A stretch of 64,000 bases of DNA from Climacteris rufus (GCA_013398175.1 VZRZ01008555.1:1584331-1648330), one strand, 5' to 3'; shown: positions 34,891 through 48,718, counted from the first letter of the stretch. The notes: generated from the sequence alone by a model not told the origin. A program made the numbers and translations.

Positions 34891-37800
34891 CTCACCAATA
34901 AAATCTGGCACTAGATAAAGTTGATAGTAACAAGTAGACCTCACTGAGATTATTTAATTTTTTTCTCTTTTCTTCGAAACATGTTCAGGAAACTCTCCAA
35001 AAGTTGAAAATATAAGAGTAGATTTATTCAGAATGCTGAAATATGAAACTAATTTTAAGATTGTGTGTATTAGCAACAATATTTGACCTCCACATAATAT
35101 TCATATTATCTGAAAAATTATTTTATTTTTTTCAGGTTTTTTTTTTCCATTTTGTCAGTTTCTACAGATCTATCTGTGAAGTACGCAATTTAATAATAAT
35201 CAGCAATGATGAAGTAGATCTGTAATGTAGGGATTGGCATATGAGCATTAAATTGGCAGATTGTTTAGCTGATTCTCTTTTCATTATGTCAATATATTGA
35301 AGAAAGTGAATTTAGCTTATACAACTCTTAGGGGTCTTTATATATATATATTTTTAAGGTAAACTTATTTCTTCCTGAAGTGAATGCTTTAAAAATAAAA
35401 ACAATTAATTACTTAAGAGGCTAAAAAATTAGTTTAAGTATAACAATGTGAAAGAAATAAATTATCAAGGCCAGTAATGCTGGATATTCTAAAATTACAT
35501 GAGGCATCAAGGTAATACCCACAGCATTCTTCATCCCCTGATCATTTTTTTAAAAGTGCTTGATGTACAAATACCTGTCGTACAAGCTGACTTTCATGGA
35601 ATTTGCCTCCAATAATAGTCTTGCTTCATGACAAGATGTGTCTGGGAAGAAAAACATAAACGTTGGCATTTCAGAAGTTCCCCTTCATGGCACTAAACCT
35701 GGGAGCTGCTGACTCTCTTAAGCTCTTCATCTGTCACAACAAAGCACTGATTACTGGCCTAATTTTCTTCACAACCACCAACCAAGAGAATCAAGTTTTT
35801 GCATCACAAACTCAATAGCAGAGTTTGTGGTATCAGTGAAATACTGGTATCAGTGAAATCAAATTTTTCAATGAAATCTACCCCTTACATTTTTATCCTT
35901 GTTCAGACAAGTGTTCCATTTGTGTATCTGAAAGTGTTTCAAAGTGGTGACTATGTTTCACAGTATTTTTCAGATGCAGATAAATACTATTCAGAAATTT
36001 CAGAGCTTGTGAAAACTGTCCTGGGTCATGAGTCCTCAGCAGAACCAGCAACAGATTCCCAAACAACCAAGTTCCATATTCCCTCATTAAAAGAAAATAT
36101 AAACCATTACATGTCAGCACTATTTGCTTTAATTTATTGAGGCCTAGGTGCTGACTTTTCTTTATTTTCTTTTCTTTTTTTTTCTTTTTACATGGATACT
36201 TCTCTAGCCAGTTTCACAGAACTTTTCTGTACAAAGTACCACACTGAGAGAGGCTGGAATTGATGAGATTAACAGTCATCTCTAATTTAGTCTCCTCCTG
36301 AGAAACCCCAGTAATTTTTGAGACAAAAATACAAGTGTACATCATCAGCGTAATTCAAAGGCATGCGTGAATATACTTAGAAATTTGACCTATTTGGAAA
36401 GACAGCTTCACTGAGTATGATTGAGTGGGTGTACCTATGTGTTAGAGTGAGAAGCACAGCAAAGGTATGAGAAGGGAAGATTCAGGCAAAACTTGGGCAA
36501 GGCTGGGCTATGGTTGAAACAGAGAAGTGGAGAGAGTTTCTGCATCAGATGGCAAAGGGACATCCTGTGCTTCACTGGAGCCTCACATCCTCCCAGGGAG
36601 ACAGGATCCTGCATTCCTAATGAGAAAATACTAGGGCAACAAAAAGTACCTGGGATTTTTGCTAGTGGCACAATATCATCCTGAGAGATTTAAAGCATAT
36701 AACTACCCTTAGAATCCAGACTGAGGTTCCTCCCCCACAAAATAAATTTTAAAACCACATTTAATATCAACCTCTTCAATGCAAGTGTTTGAAACGTTCA
36801 AATATCCTATTTTTTACAATAAAGCTCCAGAGAAAAACTTACTGGAAGTCCATTAGGTTTTGTTTAGTTTTTCAAAATGTCATCAATGCTGCATTTAAAA
36901 TATCTTTTAAAATATTAAATTTAATCACTACCACCTGATAAATGCCCTAATAACAAGGGCCTTACTAAACATGAAGTAAATCCTCATAAGGCTTAACTGA
37001 TATTTATTTTGTTTCTACAACTGAATTTCAAAATTGCATTTTTCGACCTTTATCCACCAGAGTCTCGGATCCCGTTTCACATCAGGAATAATTGTGACGG
37101 CTTTCGCTGTAGCTGGGGAAGACAAGAGGATTCTTTGTACGTCTTTTTATTTCATTGTAAATATATTAATACAAGTTATATGAACAAACCTAGAGAGACA
37201 AAGAGCTATTTGTTATGTTATTATCCAGAGGTGAAAGCACAAATCTTAGGAAAAAAAAATCCAGTAGGAATCGCAGCTGAACAAAAGGTCTAAGCAAGGC
37301 AGGCTTCGGCACCTGATTATATGCAAACCCAGCAGCGCAGCCGTGCAGGGATTCCCTTCTTCTGTTTGCAGACAAGGATTGAATGAGAAGTGGTGAGATA
37401 ACAAGGGAGCGTGCAAGCTTAATGATATGCCTATTTTTTCTATCAGTTGCTAATCTGTAGCTCTGGTGATGATTACTATTTCATCTCCAGAGAGATGCTA
37501 TTCAGAAACATCAAAATGACACACAATTGAATGCCTTGTGTTTCTGTAAGTGTAGGGCCAGATTGTCAGGGCTGTCAGCCCCAGAAGGGAGAAAGTCCTC
37601 CTATTTCATTCCGCTTTTTTCCCCGCCCCGAGTGATGCCTTCCAGCAAATGGGAAGAGGAGGTTGAGTCCAGCCTGCTCACCTGATATGCCGTAGGGAGG
37701 AGAGAGGAGGAGCTGAGCTCCCGTGCTGCGGCTGATGGCAGAGTGGCTGTGTGAAGGCAGTGTTGGCTGTTCAGAAGAACAGAAAGAAAAGTGAAAACTT

Positions 37801-39259
37801 GCAAGTTAGGCCTTGCCTTATTTTCTAGTTTGCTCTTACAATAAAAGAACACAGAGATGCCACCCACATACATCAATTTACAGGTATGCCAGGGCACTTT
37901 CCACTGTCACTCACCACAAGCCAAGCTGTTCCTCCTGGGGAGCCGCAGAAGTCAATCCACTCCCTATGTTCACAAGTGCTGGTCACTGTACAAACTGCAA
38001 CATCCACTGATAATCACCCCTTTAGTGGCATGGCTGCAACTTCAAAAACTATTCTCAGTGTAGCATTTTCTCCAGCCTACTCAACATCCAACTGGGTGTC
38101 CTAGAGGAGTAGGATGCTTTTTCAGACACTGCTACACCATGACTGGTACTAGATCTAGCTGGTTTAGATCCAGCTTGTGAATGTTTCCATGAGCAGCAAT
38201 TGCATGTCTGGACTTCAGTGCAAGCAGCCCAATGTCACTTCCAGCTGTCATATCAGGAACTCCATGTGCAGAAGGTCACATCTCTGACTTGGGTACCAGT
38301 CACTGGAATTGCCAAAACTTCCAGAAAACATCTGATTTAGAGAAAATTTTGAACCATTTCATTCTGGTGTGGAACAATTTGTATAGATGATCCAAAAAGA
38401 TGTGCAAATTTAAAATATCTTCCTTGAAGAAGATAGAAATTAACCCAGATCTGTGTATCTTGTGTGGGTTCCTGGTAGAGCCATGGCTTCTTCCTGCTGA
38501 CAAATAAAGGTTTGCGCCAAGGACACTTCAGAAATCAAGTCTGATGTCAGTTCCTTTTTTTGAAAGCACTCATAATTCGGGCATATTAATATTTTTTTGT
38601 CTTAATGTCACTTCTTTGGTGCAGATACTTTTCCCAGTTCTGAAGAGCAACACATCCCATATTCAAGTGACATCCCCTACCTATGTGCACCTTCATGCAA
38701 GATATTCTAAATTCATTCAGGTGCCCTTTCATTGCATAGCTTGCGGGACACAGTTACTGCAGAGTCAATCCAAAAGGTTTGCAACAACACATGAGCATTT
38801 TGCACAGTCACTGCATATATAGGAGAGTGTGCCGAAAGGCTTTAATGCTGAGGCTGAAATGGCCTATACCTTAACAGTATATATAGAAAAACAGTTTCTT
38901 CTCTGTATTAATAAAAGATGAGTCATCAAGTGGTACAGGAATCACCACTAATTTTCCTGGAGTGAAGCTTGGTAACCTACATGAAGACCTCATGCCTCCC
39001 TCTGAGATTATTTCCTGAAGGTGCAGAGGTCTGTGTCAGTGCAGCTGGGCAAACCAAAACTCCTTTAAGTCTCATTGTTACATTAATCATGCGCTGGGTG
39101 CCTGCTAGTATAAAATCAGAATGGTGTGTGACTTCGGTGTGTATTGCATATGAAGCATGGATGCTATTTGAGTGTTAATAACTGTGTGGCCTTTTGCTTT
39201 CCTTATTTATCTCCTGTGCTTTGTCCAGATGAGAGCAGGTAAAGTGACCCACGTTCTCC
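34891..39259. other. unique non-coding DNA, several CpG-bearing blocks
   Basis: No transposon or gene identified. Blocks at about 37040-37140 and 37290-37420 keep more CpGs than their surroundings. A frame-size pair at 35799-36140 (+, 113 codons) and 37601-37897 (-, 98 codons) is unrecognised. Confidence 0.5.
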
Positions 39260-39271
39260 TCTGACACGTCA

Positions 39272-42200
39272 CACATGGCATTGCCTAAGCACAAAGTGTG
39301 CAATCAATTTTTTCGCTGCTGCGTACAAACACAGAGAGACATCCTTAATCACAGCGACTGGTGCAGGAGCAGCCCCCTCCTCTCCTCCCTGACTGCCTGG
39401 CAGATGGCATAGGCAGCAGCACAGCTTCACAGCTCCAGGACCAAAGGAAAAGATGCTGGATTACCACACACTTTCTAGAGCTTTAATCTCCGAAGAAATT
39501 CTGGATCGTACCTGGCTTCTCCTTTCCTCCTGTCATTCACAGAGAAGGCAGAAGTCTCTGAAAACAAGATTATGCAGGCCCTTAGCACAGCCCAAAGCCA
39601 CAATGTCAGCAGGGATAATGACAGTATGGTTAATAATGTCTGAAATACATGCAATCTTTCAGAATGACGATTTTTGAAGATAATTACAGGGGGTGGAAAA
39701 TTAGGTTGAGAAAGATTTTAACAGGAAAAATATTGTAGTTTCTTAAAATGCTACCCTGAAAAATATTACAGTGTGAGTTGGTCATATCTTATGTGTAAGC
39801 TGAAAATGTGGAGAACTATTTGAAAGATAATTAGATAACTGTAGAGAAGGAATCATGTTAAAACCAAAGGAACATATTTTCTCCTTCTTCTTACCTATAG
39901 GTGATTGCCACTTTCAAAGCTGATTTGCCATTACAATAAATGGTTGTGGACAAAGACCCTCTTTTAACAAACCCTGTATCTAGTATATATTTTCAGTGGA
40001 CAGACATGATAGAGCAGCATCTACATTCAAATCCACAGCTGAGACTTGCTTTATTTTGTTTGCAACTCAAATTTTAGTTATATAGACTAAAATGTCATGA
40101 GTGGTGTAGTTGCAACATTGTATTATCAGTGGAATTTACATTATCAATGGACTTTAATTGTCATTACAGTCCTTGATCCCGTTTGATCGGAAATAAATTC
40201 ATGGTAACTTCAAGGAGCTGGAACAAAATATTCCAGCAATGCATTTTAGCAGATGTACTCATGGTTATGATTCAACTTTGGAGTGTTTTAGCCCAGGACA
40301 GATTAAATAAATATAATAGGAAGGAAATAATTTGTTTGGAAGCTGGTAATATTTTCCTCAGTGAGATCCAAACAAGATCTGGTTGCATAAATATTTCTAA
40401 CTCAATTATTTAGTGTCCAAGATCTTAAAAAAAAAAACCAAAAAAAACCCTCCTCTTTATTTGATTCACATTTCATTTTTTCTTATACACTTCTTAATTG
40501 GAAGGGCAATGTTAAAAATTCTTTTCAGTTACAAATTATTTCAAATGATTATTGAGTTGTAGTTTAAATCAGTTATTCAAAATTTAGTATTAAAGGTCTC
40601 ATCTTAACATTGAGAAATTGTTTTTTTTTTTCTGAAGTGTAAAAGTATACTCCAAAAACATGCTGCTTTCAATCACTTGGTCTTATAGATTATTTTTATG
40701 GGGGCTGAACTTCAGCACATGCATCCTTTCTTTTCCTGTCTTTTTACAGCTAGTTATAGAGACCTGAATACCAAGAAACTTATAAAACAGTTAAAAAAGA
40801 ATATATTAAAAGGTCCAGCCACACAGTCTGAATTATGGCTTTACCCATCTACTAAGAATCACATTTAACCAATCTCTCTAAGAAAGTATTTTTAACAAAT
40901 GAGAAGCCCTGCGAGTACTGCAGGCAGATGTGATGCCTGTCCCTTTTTCCCTGAATTGGAGAAGGCTGCTTACAGGAAAATTTCATTTCCTTTTCATTAC
41001 ACAGCTGCCGGCTGTCTGCCGGGCTGATACAGGGAGGATATGGGCAGGGATGTCTTCATGAGTTCTGGGGAAAGTGCTAACAGGATTTATACATTATCAG
41101 AAGACCACTGAAGTTCAACAGTAAGGGAGGGACATTTACACATTTGCTAATATAGGTGTTTTCCTTGGTATCAAAGACAATCAGCCAGGTCTGTAGTTAG
41201 GTCTTGTGTTATTTCTTGTTTTCTTATTTGAAAATAGAGACATAACTATTGTTAGAAATAGAGGAAGACTCAACACATTTTCACTAAAAGAATCCTCCCC
41301 TTTAAAATAATAAACCCCTTGAACTTCTTGCAGGATGCTTTTATTTTGATGTGCATTTTGCCTCTTCTAGAAAGTTCCATGTCTTTCTGGCATCTACAGC
41401 TGTGATATTCTGTGATGTAGCTTTGTGTTCATTCTGGAGAAGGTGACTGCACACTTTATTTAAAGACTGCTGCATTTGGTACTTATTGAAAGGATAACTG
41501 GAGATGCTTTCCCTTAGTCTGTGTTGCTTCCCCAGCCAATGTCTTCTGCAACTTGTGTGACACTGAAATCACAGGTTTTCCTCATGTTTAGTATTGTCCA
41601 TGGCTGCTGCGCTATTCCAGAAGTAGGATTGCTCTTGCACAAGGGCTTTTTAGTCTTTGTAATGCATTTTTCAGCAGAAAGATTCCCCATTTGAAACCAT
41701 GGCTCAGGTATCTTCTCTGAAAGAAAAAAAAATTAAAAAGTAGTTGATAGAAACATAGACCTGGTGGGAATAGCTTAAATCATTGATCTGGATGCTTGCA
41801 AACAGAGAAGCTATGCAATAAATGTTTAATACAAAAAGCACAGTTCACTCATGGTATCCACAGAACACTACCCAGCACTACAGAAAGAGAATAAAGGTCA
41901 TATAAAACTCTAAAGCTAGAGGTAATGTTCAAATACCAGCCCACAGCTTCTAGACCCTTCTTTACACCATTTTCTACATATTAGTCCTACCTCAATCCTG
42001 TGAAGCAAATGTTAGATAAGTAGCCTTTATATCACCTTTCAACGACAAGGTCATTCCCAAAGTTAAATCCCTGCCTTTTCTTCTTTGTCAATGATACATA
42101 GAGAAAGGAAGAGTACAAAATCATCTTAGTTTGGAATTCACTGAGAGGTCACTGGGAGCTATGGACATAATGTTGGCCTGATGCCAATGCTGGTGAAATA

Positions 42201-42370
42201 GTCATTGTCACATTTCTTTTCCTTGTGGTATCTGAGACCTTGCAGCATCCATGGGACTATCACTTTCCTTAAAGGAACCTCTAACTCTCCATGGGAGGAG
42301 AAAGAGCTCAGAAGTTTTTATAGTCAAAGAACTTCCCCAAAGAAAAGGAGGGAAATATAAAGATGAGGAA
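39272..42370. other. AT-rich unique non-coding DNA
   Basis: A small inverted repeat ATTTTAGT...ACTAAAAT lies at 40071-40093. Frames do not exceed about 76 codons. No mobile element recognised. Confidence 0.55.
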
Positions 42371-42430
42371 TGGTGTCAGAAAGAGGTCATAAAGGTGTCA
42401 TAAAGGTGTCAAAAAGCTGTCAGAAAGAGA
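42371..42430. repeat. degenerate minisatellite, about 11-bp units
   Basis: Successive units TGGTGTCAGAAAGA, GGTCATAAA, GGTGTCATAAA, GGTGTCAAAAA and GCTGTCAGAAAGA form five imperfect GGTGTCATAAA-type copies. Confidence 0.75.
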
Positions 42431-44082
42431 CAAAAATGTCCTCACAGTTGTACCTCATAGTTGTTGGAGCAAGATGTGTACAACTAATGTAATGCAATTG
42501 TCTGAACGTGGCCACCAACCCAGGACTGCAGTTGGAAGAGCAGAGGAGTAGGCAGCCACAGGATGTCTGACCTTCTGCTTTCAAAGATGCAGAAATACTT
42601 TGTAGGCTGCAAAGCAGTGAAATAAGAATATTGTGATCATGGAAGGACAATGCAGTGACCATGTAAGTCTCATTCAACAGCTGGAATCATTTGGTGTGAC
42701 ACACAAAGTCAAGGCAATATAGAGAAGCCCTACCAGCCTTCCAGCTACACTTACCCTTGAGCTACACTCAGGTCCTTACCTTCAGTATATTGAAAAATAG
42801 CAGTGTGAGTATTCCTCCAAGTCTGAGTGGCTTCTCAAAATGAGTTGCAGCCTCAGAAGGAACTCCGCCTTGACAAGGAATTCCAACTGCTTGGATTTAA
42901 TTGAGTCTGCAACTGCCATGCTTCCTTTTCCTGAAAACTTGACTTTGTTGTCTGGGGAGGGGAGACCTCAGGAGAGTTTAAATTTTTTGTTTGTTTTCCT
43001 TTGAACATGCTGAGAACTGCAATGCTTGAGACCTCAGCAATTAAAGTTACCAATTTATAGTTATTTAACAGTGGATGGATTATGAGGATGTGTGTATCAA
43101 GAGAAATTAGCATTTGGTAGTGTAGAGAGGGACCTGCATTAAGTGTTGGATAAACATTCCTCCCATGCAGGAGGAGAAGGCAGTGTGCTTACTGAAAATG
43201 CATGGCTTTAAAAGTGTAACTAATAATTTTTTCTTTGCTTCATAGTACAAGCTTATCCAGGAGTTGGTGTCCAGTTTCTAGGATGTTATAAACTCATACA
43301 CTTGTTTAGGCTGCTTCTTTGGGACACAGTGGCTTCCAGCCACTCCAGCTGCTGAAGCCATTTTTTCTTGACTCCTAACTGCATCTTGCCACAATCCCCC
43401 CTCTTCTGCTGATGTAAGTTATGAAATGTTTTTCATTTTTAAACTAATAAATAAAGTGATTCAACTCAAAAATTAATCTTCAAAAGGAAAGGAGTAGTGC
43501 TTTCCTGAGGGGGATTTGCTGAAAAGCCCTGGAAAGGTATGATTCAGTATCAGGCAAGGATAACACCATAGTTTTAATGTACCATACTAGCTAATAAATG
43601 AATCAATTGAAAACAATGAAAATTAGGTCTCATCCTAAGTAAATAAAACACCTGGCTACTTGAACTGTCCCCAATATATTCTGACCTTCTGATTTTTGTG
43701 TTTTGCTTTTAATTGCCTAGAACCCCCTACAATATCCTAGAAACCATGGGTGCATTGAGGAGGATAGCCAGGCATCCACAGCAAAGATCAGATTAGTCCA
43801 ACATCTTTCAAGAATGGTTTAGAAATAATTGATTCTCCTTTGGGACCAGGCAATGGAAAAGAAGCCCTCTCAAGCTCTCTTTGATCTTGTTATCTTGTTT
43901 ATTGTATTATCTTGTAGTCAGTTCAGATGTAGCACAAAAGAAAGCAGGCTCTGTCACATTTTACTTCTTTTGCTGCTCTCAACTTACACTCAGATAAAAG
44001 CAGCTAAGGCTACAATTCTTTGATTTTACTCTAGAAGAGAGATTCTTTATGGGCAAATAAGAATCAGAGAATCTTTTTGTTA
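42431..44082. other. unique non-coding DNA, nothing recognised
   Basis: Two - strand frames of 85-86 codons (42420-42677, 42853-43113) and a 64-codon + frame at 43829-44023 lack recognisable similarity. Confidence 0.5.
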
Positions 44083-44124
44083 AGTATTAAGTTTGGGGCT
44101 CATAGTATTAAATTTGGGGTTCAT
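44083..44124. repeat. tandem duplication, 21 bp x 2
   Basis: AGTATTAAGTTTGGGGCTCA plus T is followed at once by AGTATTAAATTTGGGGTTCA plus T, 19 of 21 identical. In the open frame it reads SIKFGAH SIKFGVH. Confidence 0.9.
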
Positions 44125-44256
44125 AGCCCATATCTCACAGCTATAGCCTGCTGGTGGCCAAAATGGGTGACTCGATGTAAGAGCTTGTTCTCTCCTGCTT
44201 ACGGCTGGGCTCAATATAATAATTTTTCTTTTTCCCCATCCAGTGTTTTTCTGCAG

Positions 44257-44334
44257 GTCAGCCTAAACCATGAGTGGAAGAGGGTCCTGAATTATGCTGT
44301 GTTCAAAAATGAGTCTGAAGAAGTAGTCTGCAGG
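44257..44334 (+). other. candidate spliced exon (78 nt), uncertain
   Basis: A long pyrimidine tract (TTTTTCTTTTTCCCCATCCA, then GTGTTTTTCTGCAG) precedes it, and CTGCAGG|GTGAGA follows. It is exactly 26 codons, open in the phase that starts VSLNHEWKRVLNYAVF and ends SEEVVCR. The charged, soluble-looking composition is less typical of random AT-rich reading than the neighbouring frames. I recognise no family and see no partner exons, so this stays a lead. Confidence 0.25.
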
Positions 44335-47300
44335 GTGAGAGAAATAGCTCAGTTATGCAAACGAATATATATAAAAATGAATGTGGATGGATTTTTCTTC
44401 TTGCCCTAAAAACAAGAACAGCATGAGGAGGGGATACAGCAAAGCCTGTGCAGAGATTACTCTGTTCCTGACAATATATAGAGGACCAAAGTGGAAGGGT
44501 TGGGTTAGGTGTTCTGAAAGGAAAGATGAAAATCAACACATCATTATGTGTTGGGGGGGGTGGTGGGGAGAGAGAGTTATACTGCTTTTGTAATTGTTGC
44601 TCTCATTGCTGATATATTGCTCATGCTAAGAAACATGAGTAAGTCTTCAGCCTGTGCTCCTGGGGACAGATACAGCAATGGAAAAAGAGGGAAGTTCAAA
44701 AGATGCCTGTATGTCTGTAGAGGAACTCAAGCCCCAAAACTGCTTGTTGTTGTCATGGTAACTACATTTAAAATTAAATGAATATACGAGATACAGATAA
44801 GATTTCCTCTGCTTTTGACCTATTTGCTTTTCCTGTGGCATGTCTCATCTCAGCAAGGTCAGACTTGCCTGTGAGCTCCTCAGCCCAGATGCTTTGCCCT
44901 CTCTACATCTTCTTGAGTGCCTGCCCTCCAGCCCAGATATCTCCTCAGGGGGTTTTCTCAGCCGTCTGGAAGCATTTCTACCTATGTACCTTTAATTTTG
45001 CTGCAATGAAATCAGCATACTGTGACATTCCCCCTCTTGGCATGGATATTTCTTGGCAACATTTCCACCAAGACTGTCCTTTCCTTTCAAACAGCCCAGG
45101 TTTGGATTTTTTAAAAGCTGAAAGGAGGAAAAGAGGAAATTTTGAGGCTTTAGATTTTTGAGGGTTTTTTTCTGAATGTTTATGTGCAGGTAGTTAGCTG
45201 AACCCAAAGACACCAAGAGTTCACTTTTGCTTAAAGGCGTTAAGTTGAGGTACATCTGTACCATCAGGCCTTCAAGTGCTTCTGCCTATGTTGAGTCCAG
45301 GAATGGGGGATTTAGGTGAGAGGCATCTAGGCAGAGGGAAGCAGCATAGCTGTCCAGAGGTCAGGGTGAGTGTGTATCTGCACAGCCTTTTTTTGTTTTG
45401 CCGGTTAAAAATTGGAACCAAAATGGGGCATCATCCTGTGATGCAACATAGGGATGTGATCCACAGTGAGGGAAGGAAGCAGCTTTGCTCCTTATCCTCA
45501 GAGCTGTGTGCCAGCAATAGCAGCACAACATCCCAGCAACATTGACCTGTCCAGGCACAGGCAAAGGCCACCAGGAGTGAAGGGCGATGGGCAGGACAGA
45601 CCTTCCTGTCTCTAAGCCTTGCCACGGGGAACTCCGGGGCTGCTCTCAGACCTGCCTGCCCTTCCTGCACTGTTCCCCAAGTTTCAACACCAGCTGCAAT
45701 TAATAATTAATCTTCTTTTGTGCACCACTTTGATCTAGCTATTGATCTTGCAGGTTACAGAAGACTAAGGGAACTGGTTTACAATTAAAATATCACTGAA
45801 AATCAGCACGATTACTGTCTGTGAGCTGGCCTCTCATCTCATTTGCACCTGTTTTCTTTTAAGTTTTTTTTTTTTTCTTTTAGTATTTTTTGTAATCTCT
45901 ATGTGGTACTCACTTTCAATTTCCAAGCTGATGCAAGGGGTTATTTGGGCATAGCAGGCAGGAGAGGCCTCTTTCCTTAATCTGGGTACTTTTCTAATCA
46001 GTTCAACAATTAAACCAGATCAAATAAAGGTAGCTAGTTAGCTTGCACCTTGATCAATTTTACTCCACAACATAAAAGCATCAGAAAAAAATTGTCTCTC
46101 AATTTACGACCTTATACATTTAATGTTGTCAGGAACATGTCTAAAAGACATAATGAGACCAACTACACTGACATTCACTAAGAGTTTGTCAAAATTGGAG
46201 TAAAATGAATTTATAGCATAGTTTTAAATAAAGGCAATTAGAATGACTCCTGGAAATGCTAAAACTTCATTTTGATATCTCTTCAAATAAAATATTTCTT
46301 TTTTTTTTAAGCTGCCTGATATCTTTTATTGGAGGAGCAGGGATGATTTTCTCATAGCTATAAGTAAAAGTTGAAAGAAAGTTCTCAGGCAAAATTTTAA
46401 ACTAGGCAATGTTATCAGAAAATTCAAATACTCGCAAGTGGAATTTCAAGCTACAAATACAACAACAGCAACAACAACAAAAAGTATATGTTTGCAGTCC
46501 CATTATGCAGACAGTAATGCACATTAATGTTATTTTAGGAAAATAATTTAAACACCTGGATGAAAATTCTGGGGGACAGAGTGACAGGTATGAGCAACTT
46601 GTACAGAGCAGTAGAGCTCGTGAGTACTCAGACGGGACACCTGGCTCCTATTTCTGCTTGGAGAGCTGCTGCTGTGTTAACATCTGCTCCCACAGTGCTC
46701 ACATGGGGCTGCTCTGCCCGGCTCAGCAGGTCAGCATCAGGTGCTGTGGTGTTATGGATCTGCAAGCACACAGTGTTTCCTGGGTTTGGAGGGAGAAGGG
46801 CAGTCCCTGACATGCAAGAGTCTGATGGCAGCGCTTTTCTGCAGACTTCCCAGCTGCGGGTTGCCCCGTCCCTGCTTTGGCTGTGTTCTCACCCGGCTCT
46901 GCCGTCTGCCTGGCTGGCTTTGTGGCATTCCCAACACAGCCACAGCCTCCACGGGTTTCCTCTTGGCCTCAGGATGCTTCCTCCACAACCAGCACTTCAC
47001 CCATACCTGTCTCATCCTAATGGTGAATCTGCTCTGACGGCTTTCCTGCAGTTTCTTGTGCAAGAGAAAGTCTCTTCCAAGACATTATTGGCTTTCTTAA
47101 TGAGCAAACAGATGTTGTCTGGAAATCCCACCCTCGTCAAGCCTGCATGGCTGTATGTGTGCAACCCAAACATTTTTCCTTCAGCTCACAGATCACCCAT
47201 CTTCTCTGCATGGACAGTTCTGCTTCCCATTGTTTTTGTACACTGTTACCTGGTTTTTCAGTTTTGTTTTCTTAAAAAAAAGTTTAGCCTTTTTCTACCC

Positions 47301-48715
47301 CATGAGAATAAGCTATTTCAGCAGTAGCTATAAAGTACAAAAGTTTTTATATGAGGATTTCTTTCTTCCACAAGAAGGGAGCATGTAGAAGACAATGTCA
47401 AAGAGGTTTCTCTGCCCACGAATCACACTGCAGTGAATTTCTGTGTCTCTACTCTTAGCCTGGCCAAATGTACATTAATGTAATTTAACCGCTTTCTCTG
47501 AAGTTTATATTAAGGCCCGTTACATCACGAATAAAACAGACCAAAACTGATAGAGACATTTATAAGCAGTTATGGTTATTATCCACTGTCTGACAACTTG
47601 TTTTACATCCTTAACTCAATTTTGGATCCAAACTCTAGAGGAGGAGGGAGTGCAACATTTTACTTGTAGCACTAAAGAGTAGTTTAATACAATTTCTGTC
47701 AGTAAAGTAGATCTGAGACATTATTTAATTCACCTCATCTGGGAATACACAAATTGTCTGGAGCTCCAGGACTCTCTGATATAAGTCATTTGCAGTTAAA
47801 CTTACATTTTTCCCATTGAAGCAGCTCTCTAGCTTTGATGTTATTTGTGTGGTTTTCTGGTTTTGGAAGATGTTCATTCATTTTGTTGACTTTGGCACAT
47901 GTTAACCTAATTGCTTGTCCATGCTTTGAGACATTTCCATGAACTAGTCCTTCTCTTTAAAAATTTAAGCTGGATGCTCTCACTCAGAGGTACAGGTCTT
48001 AAAACCACTAGCTGAATATTGATTATGGAAACTACTCTGTTCAGTTTTGTCTTTGGAATTTTTTGTATTATTGAAAAACGGAAAACCTAACACCAAAAAA
48101 AAAAAAAAATCACACCAGCAGTAGAATAATTCATTTTTTCCTATGATTTCATTATACACGATGTTTGGGATCATACCTAAATGATTGTCAGTTCTTACAA
48201 TCTCAGGTCCAACCCAGTTATATTAATGCAAATCTGTAAAAAGACTCTGGCATTAAGTAATTTGACAATCTGTTCCTTTTTCCCGTATTCTTAAAGTCTA
48301 TTACAAGCTCATGCTGCTCACTACTGGTTCTAAAGCTCATCACTTTAATCACTTTCCTCTCCTTTACTTCAGGAGTGTATATTTTAAGCCAATCACCTGC
48401 ACTTACTGTACATTGGCTTATTTTGTGAGCTAGCACAAAACTGGTCCCTTTTTTACATAAAATAAACAAACCTGGATGGTGTGTTGGAGAAGTACACCTC
48501 AGCTGTTGCAAGAGCCTGGGAGTATTCATTCAACCTGATTAGAGCTGGTTCAAAGTAATCATCCCAAAATGTACCTGGGACAGATGCAGGCTCCCCTATT
48601 CCAAGTGCTTTGCTCTGCAAATATTGTTCTGCTTGGCTGCACTATTTGGTAAAGACTGAAAAAGTCAACATTTGATGTGTTTTTGTGTCCAACTGTAGAT
48701 GTTAAAGCTAGATAT

Positions 48716-48718
<3 letters not shown>
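44335..48718. other. non-coding DNA with GC-richer patches; longest frame of the window
   Basis: The 255-codon + frame at 46560-47327 is the longest here. It lies in a GC-richer patch (about 46600-47060), overlaps a 103-codon - frame, shows no domain, and begins and ends in low-quality-looking sequence (FCFLKKKFSLFLP at the end). I do not call it a gene. A (CAA)n run sits at 46460-46483 and an A15 run at 48095-48109. Confidence 0.45.

Noticed and set aside
42371..42430. CRISPR-like repeat array
   Set aside because: Units are about 11 bp, contiguous and imperfect with no spacers, in a eukaryotic setting. This is a minisatellite.
44553..44575. G-rich run as a G-quadruplex
   Set aside because: Only three G tracts of three or more can be formed with allowed loops.
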